Positions 26,383-34,727 of a stretch of DNA of 64,000 nucleotides are shown piece by piece. Numbering within the stretch: the stretch's first letter is position 1; every line of letters starts with the position of its first letter. The DNA is from Vicinamibacteria bacterium (GTDB lineage Bacteria; Acidobacteriota; Vicinamibacteria; Vicinamibacterales; UBA8438). The position numbers and the translations under genes are program-made. The stretch is taken from NCBI GenBank assembly GCA_022820825.1, contig JAJEEU010000043.1, positions 1-64,000 on the forward strand, written 5' to 3'. Below the pieces are notes generated by a model, which saw only the letters and a list, made by a program, of their open reading frames with translations, had not been told where the DNA came from and did no database searches.

Positions 26383-26492
26383 TCGTTCGAGCGCCTTCAA
26401 ACCGCATGGAACACCTCAAGCCGCTAGTGGACACCATTTCGCGGGCGTTGCGGGACCTCCGACCAGGACAGGTACGAACGGTCAGCGCGTGA
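26376..26492 (+). pseudogene. Out-of-frame C-terminal part of the DUF5615 gene
   Basis: In the -1 frame the translation is GLGVLIVRAPSNRMEHLK then PLVDTISRALRDLRPGQV, a typical DUF5615 C-terminus. It stops with TGA 26490-26492, overlapping the hsdR GTG. Such an exact junction with hsdR implies that this was the original end of the gene. No slippery heptamer is obvious, so an indel (biological or sequencing) is more likely than programmed frameshifting. Confidence 0.7.
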
Positions 26493-29455
26493 CCTTCACC
26501 GAGTCGAACACGGTCGAGGCGCTCCTCCGCGACATCCTCTGCGGCGGCGTAACCCACCATACGGCCGTCGGACCCGGCCTCGCACGGCGGCACGGCACGC
26601 TCTCCGGCCTCGGATGGCACTACCTCGGGCCGCAACACCTGCCGCGGCAGACGCACGAGGTCCTTGTCGAGGACCACGTACGGGAGGCGCTGCTCCGCCT
26701 CAATCCGGAGATCGCAGCTCAGCCGGACCGGGCCGACGACGTGCTGTACCGACTGCGGGCCATCCTGATGGGCGTGCGGACGGACGGGCTGGTCAAGGCG
26801 AACGAGGAGTTCGCAGCCTGGCTCGCCGGAGAGCGGTCGATGCCGTTCGGCGCGGACGGCGAGCACGTCACCGTGCGGCTCGTCGACCTTGAGGACGTCG
26901 AACGCAACCAGTATGTCGTCAGCACCCAGTACACCGTCCGATCGGGTTCGAAGGAGCGACGCGCGGATCTGGTGCTGCTGGTAAACGGCTTTCCGCTGGT
27001 CGTCATCGAGGCGAAGACGCCGGTACGGTCGAGCCAGAGCTGGTTTGACGGCGCGACGCAGATCCGCGACGACTACGAGCGGAACGTGCCTGATCTGTTC
27101 GTGCCGAACCTCTGCTCGGTCGCCACCGAAGGGAAGGACCTGCGATACGGATCGATTGGCCTGCCGGTAGATCTCTGGGGACCGTGGCGCGCGGACGACA
27201 ACGCAGACGCGCCGAAGCTCGAACGGATCAAGCGGACAGTCTCGTCGATGCTTCGCCCGAGCACGGTTCTGGACCTGCTCGGCAGCTACACGGCCTACGC
27301 CACGGGCAGGGGGAGGCGACGAGCCAAGATCGTCGCACGTTACCAGCAGGTCGAGGCGGCGAACCGCATTGTGGAGCGGGTTGTCGCCGGCCACCCCAAG
27401 AAGGGCCTGGTTTGGCACTTCCAGGGTTCCGGCAAGTCGCTCCTGATGCTGTTCGCGGCCCGCAAGCTAAGGCTGCATCCGGCGTTGGGAAACCCGACAG
27501 TGATCATCGTGGTCGACCGAATCGACCTCGACACGCAGATATCCAGCACTTTCCACGCGGCCGACGCGCCGAACCTGGAGAAGGCCGACAGCCGGGCGGA
27601 TCTCGAACGGTTGCTCGCGCAGGACGCCCGGAAAATCATCATCACGACGATTTTCAAGTTCGGCGAGGTAGGCGGTGTCCTGAACGACCGTCACAACATC
27701 ATCGTGCTGGTCGACGAGGCACATCGTTCCCAGGAAGGGGACCTCGGGCGGAAGATGCGCAGGGCGCTCCCGAACGCGTTCCTGTTCGGATTGACCGGGA
27801 CCCCGATCAATCGTGCCGACCACAACACGTTCTTCGCCTTTGGCGCCGAGGAGGACGAATACGGCTACCTGAGCCGCTACGGCTTCGAGGAGTCGATCCG
27901 AGACGGTGCGACCAAGCCGCTGCACTTCGAGCCGCGGTTGCCCGAGCTGCACATCGACCGGGCCGCCATCGACGCCGAGTACAAAGAGCTGACCGGTGGC
28001 CTGAGCGATCTGGATCGGGAGCAACTCTCGAAGACCGCAGCCCGCACGGCGGTGCTGTTGAAGACGCCGGAACGGGTCGAGCGGATCTGCGCCGACATCA
28101 CGAAGCATTTCCAGGAGAAGGTGGCTCCCAACGGCTTTGGCGCTCAGGTGGTCACCTACGACCGCGAGAGCTGCGTACTCTACAAGCGGGCGCTCGACCG
28201 GGTGCTGCCGGCGGAGATGTCCGACGTGGTCATGACCGTGAACAGCGGCGAGGACGAGTACGCCGCCTACCGCAGGGACAAGGACGCCGAGGAACGGCTT
28301 CTGGACCGCTTCCGTGATCCGAACGACCCGCTGAAGGTCCTGATCGTCACGTCGAAGCTGCTGACCGGCTTCGACGCTCCCATCCTGCAGACGATGTACC
28401 TGGACAAGCCGCTACGGGACCACGCGCTGCTACAGGCCATCTGCCGCACGAACCGGCCGTACGGCGAGACCAAGACACACGGGCTGATCGTCGACTACCT
28501 CGGGGTATTCGACGACGTGGCCCAGGCGATCCAGTTCGACGAGGAAGGCATCACCCGCGTCGTCACGAACCTCAATAAGCTGATCGCCGCGCTTCCCGCA
28601 GCCGTGCAGAAGTGCTTGGCGTGGTTCTCCGGGGTAGATCGCACGGTCACCGGCTACGAGGGACTGATCGCCGCGCAGGAGTGCCTACCGGACAACGAGA
28701 CGCGCGACCGATTCGCGGCCGACTACAGCTACCTCGCGCGACTCTGGGACGCGATCTCGCCCGACCCGAGTCTGGAGCCGTATGAAGCTGACCACGCCTG
28801 GCTGGGCCAAGTGTACGAATCACTGAAGCCCTCGACGGGAACGGGCAAGCTCCTCTGGCACACGCTCGGCGCCAAGACCATCGACATCATCCACCGGCAC
28901 GTTCACGTTGAAGCGGTGCGCGATGACTTGGAAACGCTGGTGCTCGACGCCGACGTGCTGGACGCCGTGCTCGGCACGACGGACCCGGAGAAGAAGTCGA
29001 AGGAGATCGAAATCAGGGTCATCGAGCGTCTCCGTAGACACCTGAACGACCCGCGCTTTCGTGCCCTTGGTGAGCGGCTGGAAGAGCTGCGGCGGAAGCA
29101 CGAGCAGGGACTGCTGGTCAGCATCGAGTTCCTGAAGTCCCTGCTCGAGCTGGCTCGCGACGTGGTCGAGGCGGAGCGGACTGTCGAGCCTGCGACGCCC
29201 GAGGAACGCGGCAAGGCCGCGCTGACGGAGCTGTTCGAGCAGGCTCGCAACGACCGGACGCCCATCATGGTCGAGCGGATCGTCAACGACATCGACGAGA
29301 TCGTCCGGCACGTCCGTTTCGAGGGCTGGCAAACGACCCACGCGGGCGAGCGGGAGGTAAAGAAGGCGCTCCGGAAGACGTTATTCAAGTACCGCCTGCA
29401 CCAGGACAAAGAGCTGTTCGACCGGGCCTACGGGTACATCCGCCAGTACTACTGA
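26489..29455 (+). CDS. hsdR: Type I restriction endonuclease subunit HsdR
   Basis: A 988-residue motor-nuclease. The PD-(D/E)XK nuclease lies near residues 158-178 (Asp160; LVVIEAKTP with Glu174 and Lys176). The SF2 translocase has Walker A FQGSGKS (311-317), VDEAHRS (408-414) and FLFGLTGTPI. Motif V/VI is in LIVTSKLLTGFDAP and LLQAICRTNRPYG. A helical C-terminus binds the M/S core. It starts at GTG 26489, overlapping the tail of the DUF5615 gene, so it is translationally coupled to a toxin-antitoxin pair and not to hsdS. Confidence 0.93.
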   Translation: MTFTESNTVEALLRDILCGGVTHHTAVGPGLARRHGTLSGLGWHYLGPQHLPRQTHEVLVEDHVREALLRLNPEIAAQPDRADDVLYRLRAILMGVRTDGLVKANEEFAAWLAGERSMPFGADGEHVTVRLVDLEDVERNQYVVSTQYTVRSGSKERRADLVLLVNGFPLVVIEAKTPVRSSQSWFDGATQIRDDYERNVPDLFVPNLCSVATEGKDLRYGSIGLPVDLWGPWRADDNADAPKLERIKRTVSSMLRPSTVLDLLGSYTAYATGRGRRRAKIVARYQQVEAANRIVERVVAGHPKKGLVWHFQGSGKSLLMLFAARKLRLHPALGNPTVIIVVDRIDLDTQISSTFHAADAPNLEKADSRADLERLLAQDARKIIITTIFKFGEVGGVLNDRHNIIVLVDEAHRSQEGDLGRKMRRALPNAFLFGLTGTPINRADHNTFFAFGAEEDEYGYLSRYGFEESIRDGATKPLHFEPRLPELHIDRAAIDAEYKELTGGLSDLDREQLSKTAARTAVLLKTPERVERICADITKHFQEKVAPNGFGAQVVTYDRESCVLYKRALDRVLPAEMSDVVMTVNSGEDEYAAYRRDKDAEERLLDRFRDPNDPLKVLIVTSKLLTGFDAPILQTMYLDKPLRDHALLQAICRTNRPYGETKTHGLIVDYLGVFDDVAQAIQFDEEGITRVVTNLNKLIAALPAAVQKCLAWFSGVDRTVTGYEGLIAAQECLPDNETRDRFAADYSYLARLWDAISPDPSLEPYEADHAWLGQVYESLKPSTGTGKLLWHTLGAKTIDIIHRHVHVEAVRDDLETLVLDADVLDAVLGTTDPEKKSKEIEIRVIERLRRHLNDPRFRALGERLEELRRKHEQGLLVSIEFLKSLLELARDVVEAERTVEPATPEERGKAALTELFEQARNDRTPIMVERIVNDIDEIVRHVRFEGWQTTHAGEREVKKALRKTLFKYRLHQDKELFDRAYGYIRQYY

Positions 29456-29717
29456 CGCTCGCTCGGAGGCCGTCAGACAGGAGCACGCCGAACGACTGCA
29501 CTGATGTCGTCGGTGACGCTGGCGCCCGTCGCCGCCGTAGCGCTGTTGTCGTGGCGCCTGCGACGACGCTGGTGTCAGAGTGTCGTTCGTTGTTCGTTCA
29601 GACTGTCTTGGAAAGGCGCTGGACGGCGAGGGCGGCAATGCTCTGGCCGCGCTGACCGGCGAGTAGCCTTTGGGGACCCCTACGCCGACGCTCGCGGCAG
29701 GGGTTGTGGGCACGGGG
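29456..29717. other. Non-coding stretch after hsdR
   Basis: About 260 bp with no supportable gene on either strand. It contains a GGGGACCCCT palindromic core at about 29675 and repeated GTTCGTT units near 29585. No terminator with a U-tract is visible. Confidence 0.3.
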
Positions 29718-29745
29718 TTGAGCTTTCTGTGTAACAGGTTATGAT
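29718..29745 (+). promoter_or_regulatory. Sigma70 promoter, leaderless, for the membrane gene at 29752
   Basis: TTGAGC (29718-29723), 16 bp, TATGAT (29740-29745), then 6 nt to ATG 29752. There is no Shine-Dalgarno sequence. Confidence 0.6.
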
Positions 29746-29751
29746 CGTGGA

Positions 29752-30225
29752 ATGCCGACCGAGGAGATTGTCGATCTGGTCGCTAGCATCATTGCTGCTG
29801 CCACCGGCTTAATGCTATTTGCGGAGCGGTTCAGGAGTTGGTTGGCGCGCATTTGGTACCTCCTGTTCCCATGTACTGCGGGACCCATTCTCAAACGGCT
29901 CTTGGCTGACGTAGAGCATTTTCAACAACAACTACGCAAAAACATAGAAGACGGCCTCGGTGGGGAAGATCGCAAAAAACTCGTGAATGATCTGAAAAAA
30001 CTGCAGATCTATCCACCGGCTCTCATTAGCGACTCGCGGCAAATGCACGCTCAACAACTCAATGAGCTGGAGTATCTTCGCCGCACGTTCAAGTCGTGGC
30101 GATTCTTGAAGCTGGCGCGGAGGCGTTTCTACTACAGATCGCGGCCGGGTGCTTTAGATTTCGATGCGGATCGAATCAATTTGTGGACAGAGAAGAACTG
30201 GCGCATAGGCATGAGAATGCGGTAG
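29752..30225 (+). CDS. Unknown small membrane protein upstream of the GmrSD-like gene
   Basis: 157 residues. One or two N-terminal membrane segments (about 8-25, VASIIAAATGLMLFAE; and about 31-42) are followed by a Lys/Gln-rich helical region that could form a coiled coil (VEHFQQQLRKNIEDGL...) and a basic C-terminus. DNA here is clearly AT-richer than the core genome. I recognise no family. It has its own promoter and precedes the GmrSD-like gene, so a partner role is possible but unproven. Confidence 0.6.
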   Translation: MPTEEIVDLVASIIAAATGLMLFAERFRSWLARIWYLLFPCTAGPILKRLLADVEHFQQQLRKNIEDGLGGEDRKKLVNDLKKLQIYPPALISDSRQMHAQQLNELEYLRRTFKSWRFLKLARRRFYYRSRPGALDFDADRINLWTEKNWRIGMRMR

Positions 30226-30393
30226 TGGCTATGGGACTTCGCCATTCCAGCGTCACTCCATCCGGCGCGCCCACCGCGACGTAGACAGGCCGCAGACGAC
30301 CCGTCCACAAGCGTCCACCAGCATCGATTATGTGCAGCCAGATGGAAGGTTCGCCGGCCCGGTCAGCGTGCCGGTATTGGAGGAGGCACTGGT

Positions 30394-32748
30394 ATGACGA
30401 CCGAAGATCCCCAGGCCAAGACCATCGACGGGCGCGCACGCACCGTGCGCGAACTGCTCGATAAGGCCAAGTACGCGATCGATTTCTACCAGCGCGAGTA
30501 TGTCTGGAAAGAGCGACAGGTGCGGGAGCTGATCGATGACCTGACGGGGAAGTTCCTGGACTCATACAAGGTCGGCCACTCGCGTCTTGAAGTTGAGGGA
30601 TACGGCCACTATTTTCTCGGTTCCATAGTCATCAGTCACAAGCGGGGCCAGCGGTTCGTCGTGGACGGCCAGCAGCGACTGACGACATTAACCCTGCTCC
30701 TAATCCATCTGCACCACCTCCAGAAGAACCGAGACGATCGGGTCGGGGTCCAGACCCTCGTCTACTCCGAGAAATTCGGCCGCAAGAGCTTCAACCTGGA
30801 CGTGCCAAACCGCGTCGAGGTCATGCAACGGCTGATGGATGGCGAGGCGATAGACCTCAACGGTACTAGTGAGTCCTTGCGGAATATCGCCGCACGGTAC
30901 GCGAACATTGCCGACCACCTCCCAGAAGAGGCGACCGGAGTCGCCCTGCCGTTCTTCGTCGACTGGTTGCTGGAGAACGTGCATCTCGTCGAGATCGAGG
31001 CGTATTCGGACGAAGATGCCTACACGATCTTCGAGACTATGAATGACCGGGGCCTCAGCCTGAGCCTTCCAGAAATGCTGAAGGGGTACGTGCTCTCCAA
31101 CGTGCGTCACGAAGATGATCAGCGCAACGTCAACAGCATCTGGAAGCAGCATATCGAAGCCCTGAAGAAGTTAGGCGACGACGAAGACGTGGATTTCTTC
31201 AAGAACTGGCTCCGTGCCAGTCACGCCGAGACGATCCGTCCGGGCCAGCGGGGAGCCGAGAACAAGGACTATGAGCGCATCGGCACGGAGTTTCATCGCT
31301 GGGTGCGTGATCACAAGGAGCATCTCGGACTTGGGGACTCCGACTCGTTTGTCCGATTCGTATCACGGGACCTGGATTTCTACGCGCGAAAGGCCTTGGC
31401 CATAGGGCAGGCCGCGCACGAGTTGACGCCGGGCTGGGAGTCGATCCGCTATAACGAGGACCGTGGCTTTACGCTACAGACCCAGGCGCTGCTGGCTCCG
31501 CTCAGCCCGAGTGACGGCCACGAAGAACTACACCGTAAGATCGCTCTGGTCGCGGACTATCTGGACATCTGGCTTGCTCGCCGCGTCTGGAACTTCCGCA
31601 CGATCAGCTACTCGTCCGTCAAGTACACACTCTTCATCCTGACAAAGGAGCTCCGAGGGCGTAGCGTCGCGAGTCTCGCGGACTATCTACGAGCACTGCT
31701 GGACGAGCAGCCCGAGAGCTTCGCGCGCGAGCCTCGGTTCCGACTACACAACCAGAACTACCGTCAGGTTCGCCACATCCTCGCGCGCCTAACGCACTGG
31801 CTCAACGTTGAGTCTGGACTGTCATCCAGTTTTGAGGATCTTGTCTCGCAGGGGCGCGCTCGACCGTTTGAGATCGAGCACATATGGGCTGATCAATACG
31901 ACCGTTTCAAGGAATGGTACACACATCCGAGTGACTTCGAAACCGAGCGCAATCGCTTGGGTGGTCTGGTGCTGATCCAGAGCGGCGTCAACCAGAGCCT
32001 GGGCGATGCCTCGTACGAGGCCAAGCGGCATGCCTACAATAGCGAGAACCTGCTGGCCCGCAGCCTGCATCCCCGCGCATACCAAAACAACCCGAGCTTC
32101 CGGAACCTGTTGGAGCGGACGGGCCTCGGTTTTCGGCATTACGACGCGTTCGGACCGGACGCACAGGCTGAACGGCAGGAGCTGTACATTCGCCTTGCCG
32201 AGTGGGTCTGGAACCCATCTCGGCTAGACCTCGACGGCGAGAAGCCACCTGTCCCCGATCCGATCGCAGACCCGGACGACGAAGCTCACGAGATCGTCGA
32301 CCGCCCGGACCGACGCGAGGCGAGGCAAGCGTTCTGGACGGCCCTGCTCGCGCACGCCAACGAGCAGTCCGATCTCCACGCCCGGATCTCGCCCGGCAGG
32401 TACAGCTGGCTGGGAACGCGACGACACGGCCAATGGTGGAACTACTCCGTACTCCAGGACGAAACTCGGGCGGAGCTATACATCGACGATCCAGTCGCCG
32501 CGGACAATAAAGCCCTCTTTGACATCCTCCACGCTGAGCGTGCCGCAGTCGAGGCGAAGTTCGGCGGACCTCTCGCCTGGCAGCGCCTTGACGATAAGCG
32601 CGCCTGCCGCATTAGTTATTCGGTTCCAGGGGGATGGGTAGACGAGCGTACGTGGCCTGCCGCGATCGAACGGGCAGTCGACGCGATGCAGCGCCTCTAT
32701 GGTGTGCTAGCACCACGAGTCGACGCGGCTACGGGGGTGTCGCCATGA
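30394..32748 (+). CDS. GmrSD-like DUF262-DUF1524 nuclease with C-terminal DUF4268-like domain
   Basis: 784 residues. The N-terminal DUF262 (GmrS/ParB-like NTPase) has YQREYVWKERQ and the DGQQRLTTL motif (91-99). The DUF1524 HNH-type nuclease has RPFEIEHIWAD (about 489-499) and NRLGGLVLIQSGVNQSLGD. The last ~135 residues (AFWTALLAHANEQSDLHARI...QWWNYSVLQ...AELYID) resemble DUF4268. GmrSD/BrxU-type enzymes restrict phage DNA carrying modified bases; that activity is inferred here. The usual HxxP in DUF1524 reads HIWA. A good ribosome binding site, GGAGGAGG, precedes the ATG. The 168-bp gap upstream has no clear gene. Confidence 0.87.
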   Translation: MTTEDPQAKTIDGRARTVRELLDKAKYAIDFYQREYVWKERQVRELIDDLTGKFLDSYKVGHSRLEVEGYGHYFLGSIVISHKRGQRFVVDGQQRLTTLTLLLIHLHHLQKNRDDRVGVQTLVYSEKFGRKSFNLDVPNRVEVMQRLMDGEAIDLNGTSESLRNIAARYANIADHLPEEATGVALPFFVDWLLENVHLVEIEAYSDEDAYTIFETMNDRGLSLSLPEMLKGYVLSNVRHEDDQRNVNSIWKQHIEALKKLGDDEDVDFFKNWLRASHAETIRPGQRGAENKDYERIGTEFHRWVRDHKEHLGLGDSDSFVRFVSRDLDFYARKALAIGQAAHELTPGWESIRYNEDRGFTLQTQALLAPLSPSDGHEELHRKIALVADYLDIWLARRVWNFRTISYSSVKYTLFILTKELRGRSVASLADYLRALLDEQPESFAREPRFRLHNQNYRQVRHILARLTHWLNVESGLSSSFEDLVSQGRARPFEIEHIWADQYDRFKEWYTHPSDFETERNRLGGLVLIQSGVNQSLGDASYEAKRHAYNSENLLARSLHPRAYQNNPSFRNLLERTGLGFRHYDAFGPDAQAERQELYIRLAEWVWNPSRLDLDGEKPPVPDPIADPDDEAHEIVDRPDRREARQAFWTALLAHANEQSDLHARISPGRYSWLGTRRHGQWWNYSVLQDETRAELYIDDPVAADNKALFDILHAERAAVEAKFGGPLAWQRLDDKRACRISYSVPGGWVDERTWPAAIERAVDAMQRLYGVLAPRVDAATGVSP

Positions 32749-32941
32749 GTCACAGCCTCCAGTGCAAGCACAACAGCGCCCGCATTGGGAAGTTGGCCAG
32801 TTGGTGCGCCGCGAACTCCTGGCGCTGCTGGACGCTGACCTGAAGGGCAACTAGCCGGTCATCTGACCCCGGCCTCCCCACGTCGCCCGGCATCCGCCGG
32901 AGCACTGCCTAGACGCCAGAAGCGGCTAGAGCCGTGTCCGA

Positions 32942-32947
32942 TATACT
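32942..32947 (+). promoter_or_regulatory. -10 element, leaderless, for the gene at 32955
   Basis: TATACT ends 7 nt before ATG 32955; no clear -35. It argues for the ATG over the in-frame GTG at 32934, which lies upstream of the -10. Confidence 0.45.
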
Positions 32948-32954
32948 CGTTTCG

Positions 32955-33467
32955 ATGTTGGACTTCGGAATGCGCGATGTCGTCGCGGTGGGAACCAGCG
33001 TACTTGCGTTGATTGTAGCGTCCATGGCGTACCGGCGAGCTAACGTAGCGAAGGCGCGCGACCTGCGCATTCAGCTTGGTAAGGCCGTGGTGGAGGTGCG
33101 CCACATCATTGACGGACTACCCGGACTGATCCAGAGGGCGAAGCTGTCCCGAGAGCATACCTTCGCAGCTGCGGGCCGACCGGGCTCCGGCGCGATGCAG
33201 GCGTGGGAGGAGCAGTGCAACGCAGACATGAAGAAGGTCGATGCCCTTGAGGACACGCTCCCTAGTTCAGACAACGACCGCGCGAGGATCACTGACCATG
33301 CTGAGTTGGAGGACAGGCTTGTGTCCGCGCACGACCTGACCGTGAAGGCCAACGACATGCAGGTAAAGTATGAGCGAGAACTCGCGGACGACCAGAAGAC
33401 TCGTGATAGGCTCGCCGCCGCCGACCCACGATATCAGCTCATCGGTAGGCCACCGCCGGGTCTGTAA
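32955..33467 (+). CDS. Unknown membrane-anchored coiled-coil protein at the island's right end
   Basis: 170 residues from ATG 32955; the open frame reaches GTG 32934. One N-terminal membrane segment (about 8-25, VVAVGTSVLALIVASMAY) is followed by a long charged helical region (AKARDLRIQLGKAVVEVRHI; HDLTVKANDMQVKYERELAD). No family recognised. It is the last gene before attR. Its topology resembles the membrane protein upstream of the GmrSD-like gene (N-terminal anchor plus charged helical body), though I see no sequence similarity. Confidence 0.55.
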   Translation: MLDFGMRDVVAVGTSVLALIVASMAYRRANVAKARDLRIQLGKAVVEVRHIIDGLPGLIQRAKLSREHTFAAAGRPGSGAMQAWEEQCNADMKKVDALEDTLPSSDNDRARITDHAELEDRLVSAHDLTVKANDMQVKYERELADDQKTRDRLAAADPRYQLIGRPPPGL

Positions 33468-33537
33468 GCCGCTGGATTAGGGGCGCTAAGGCGGACTTCG
33501 CGATGTGGGTATGACCGTGGTATAGGCGAGGAACGCT

Positions 33538-33574
33538 ATCCTGTAAGGCGCTATGAAACAATGGCTTACAGGAT
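33538..33574. repeat. Perfect 10-bp inverted repeat next to attR
   Basis: ATCCTGTAAG (33538-33547) and CTTACAGGAT (33565-33574), separated by 17 bp and ending 5 bp before attR. No U-tract follows. It may be a recombination-protein binding site or a terminator. Confidence 0.6.
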
Positions 33575-33579
33575 TTATG

Positions 33580-33600
33580 CGAATCCTGCCACGCGCGCCA
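33580..33600 (+). repeat. attR: direct repeat of the tRNA-Arg 3' end
   Basis: 21 bp identical to 19416-19436, including the tRNA CCA. No tRNA 5' part is present here, so this is the duplicated integration-site half. Confidence 0.88.
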
Positions 33601-33680
33601 ACATTCCTTCACGGCGTCCGGGCGCGCGCGTCCGGACACCTTTGCGCTATCCTTGTTTTTTCAGAAGGAGACGCCAGCGC

Positions 33681-34691
33681 ATGCCTGCTCACAGAGTCGT
33701 CGCGTCGGTGGTCGTGCTCGTCGCGGCGCTCGCCGGGACGGCGGGCGCGGCCGGCCAGGGTGCGGCGTCCGAAACGCCGCGCACGCCGTGGGGCGACCCG
33801 GACCTTCAGGGGATCTGGGAGTACTGGACGTTCACGCCGCTGCAGCGCCCCGATGACCTGGCGGACCGCGCGGTGCTGACGGAAGAGGAAGCGGCCGCGG
33901 TGGGGGAGCGGAGCCGGCAGGCAGCGCTGACACGGGACAGCGAGAGGCCGGCCGCAGGCGACACCGGGGCGTACGGCCAGGAGGTGTGGACCGAGCGCTC
34001 GCGGGCGACCGCCCTCACGCAGGCTTCCCTTATCGTGGATCCGCCGGACGGCAGGATCCCGCCGTTCACGGCTGCCGAGGAGCGGCGCATAGAGGAACAC
34101 CGCCGCGCCGGGGGGCGCCCGGTGCGGACCCGTGCGAACGGCATCGGCAGCGACGGGCCGGAGGATCGCGGCCTCGCGGAGCGCTGCATCGTCGGCTTCA
34201 GCACGGGTCCGCCGCTGCTTCCGGCCGGCTACAACAACAACCTGCAGGTCTTCCAGGCGCCGGGCTACGTCGTGCTGGCGGTCGAGATGATCCACGACGT
34301 GCGCGTCGTGCCGCTGGACGGCCGGCCGCATCTGCCGGACCACATGCGGCAGTGGCTGGGCGATGCGCGGGGGCGCTGGGAGGGTGACACCCTCGTGGTT
34401 GAAACCACCAACTTCACGGACAAGATCGCCAGCTTCAGCACCACCGCCGTGTCGTGGGGCACCGGCGGCGACCTGAAGCTGATCGAGCGCTTCACGCGGA
34501 CTGACGACGGCACGCTCCAGTACGAGTTCACGGTAGAGAACCCGTCCATCTTCATCCGGCCGTTCACGGCGCGCTATCCGATGAACCGGAGCGACCTGCC
34601 GCTGTACGAGTACGCCTGCCACGAAGGCAACTACGGCCTGATGAACATCCTCACCGGCGCGCGGGCGGAAGACGCAGCGGCGGCTCCCTAG
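33681..34691 (+). CDS. Secreted protein of an acidobacterial-type family
   Basis: A 336-residue protein. Signal peptide residues 1-24 (VVASVVVLVAALAGTAGAAG) are followed by the family signature TPWGDPDLQGIWEYWTFTPL. Later conserved pieces include PAGYNNNLQVFQAPGYVVLA, RWEGDTLVVETTNFTD and YACHEGNYGLMNIL. Many paralogues of this family occur in Acidobacteriota, and its function is unknown to me. ATG 33681 has AAGGAG 10 nt upstream. It is the first core gene after the island. Confidence 0.8.
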   Translation: MPAHRVVASVVVLVAALAGTAGAAGQGAASETPRTPWGDPDLQGIWEYWTFTPLQRPDDLADRAVLTEEEAAAVGERSRQAALTRDSERPAAGDTGAYGQEVWTERSRATALTQASLIVDPPDGRIPPFTAAEERRIEEHRRAGGRPVRTRANGIGSDGPEDRGLAERCIVGFSTGPPLLPAGYNNNLQVFQAPGYVVLAVEMIHDVRVVPLDGRPHLPDHMRQWLGDARGRWEGDTLVVETTNFTDKIASFSTTAVSWGTGGDLKLIERFTRTDDGTLQYEFTVENPSIFIRPFTARYPMNRSDLPLYEYACHEGNYGLMNILTGARAEDAAAAP

Positions 34692-34727
34692 GTCGGTGCG
34701 GTTCCGACGCGGAATGCAGGTAGCAAC

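Larger units (their letters stand above)
19416..33600. mobile_element. Integrated genomic island at tRNA-Arg(CCU), defence cargo, no integrase
   Basis: About 14.2 kb bounded by a 21-bp direct repeat of the tRNA 3' end, the standard product of tyrosine-integrase insertion. Inside, base composition varies and is visibly AT-richer in several genes (second half of hsdS, 29752-30225, the hicAB area). All recognisable genes are restriction, toxin-antitoxin or GmrSD-type defence. No integrase, excisionase, replication or transfer gene is recognisable. It may have lost its integrase, or moves using another element's enzyme. Confidence 0.82.

Noticed and set aside
30176-30565. Minus-strand frame before the GmrSD-like gene (reads LHIIDAGGRLWTGRLRPVY)
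   Set aside because: Part of it looks protein-like, but it overlaps the N-terminus of the GmrSD-like gene and the end of the membrane gene on the other strand and has no start signal; too weak to call.
32749-32850. Short frame after the GmrSD-like gene (reads WEVGQLVRRELLALLDADLK)
   Set aside because: Only about 30 codons, no ribosome binding site and no good start; could be a remnant but not supportable as a gene.
29456-33600. BREX or DISARM system around the GmrSD-like gene
   Set aside because: BrxU-type proteins occur with BREX, but no PglX, PglZ, BrxC or BrxL-like gene is present; the methyltransferases are ordinary Type I HsdM.
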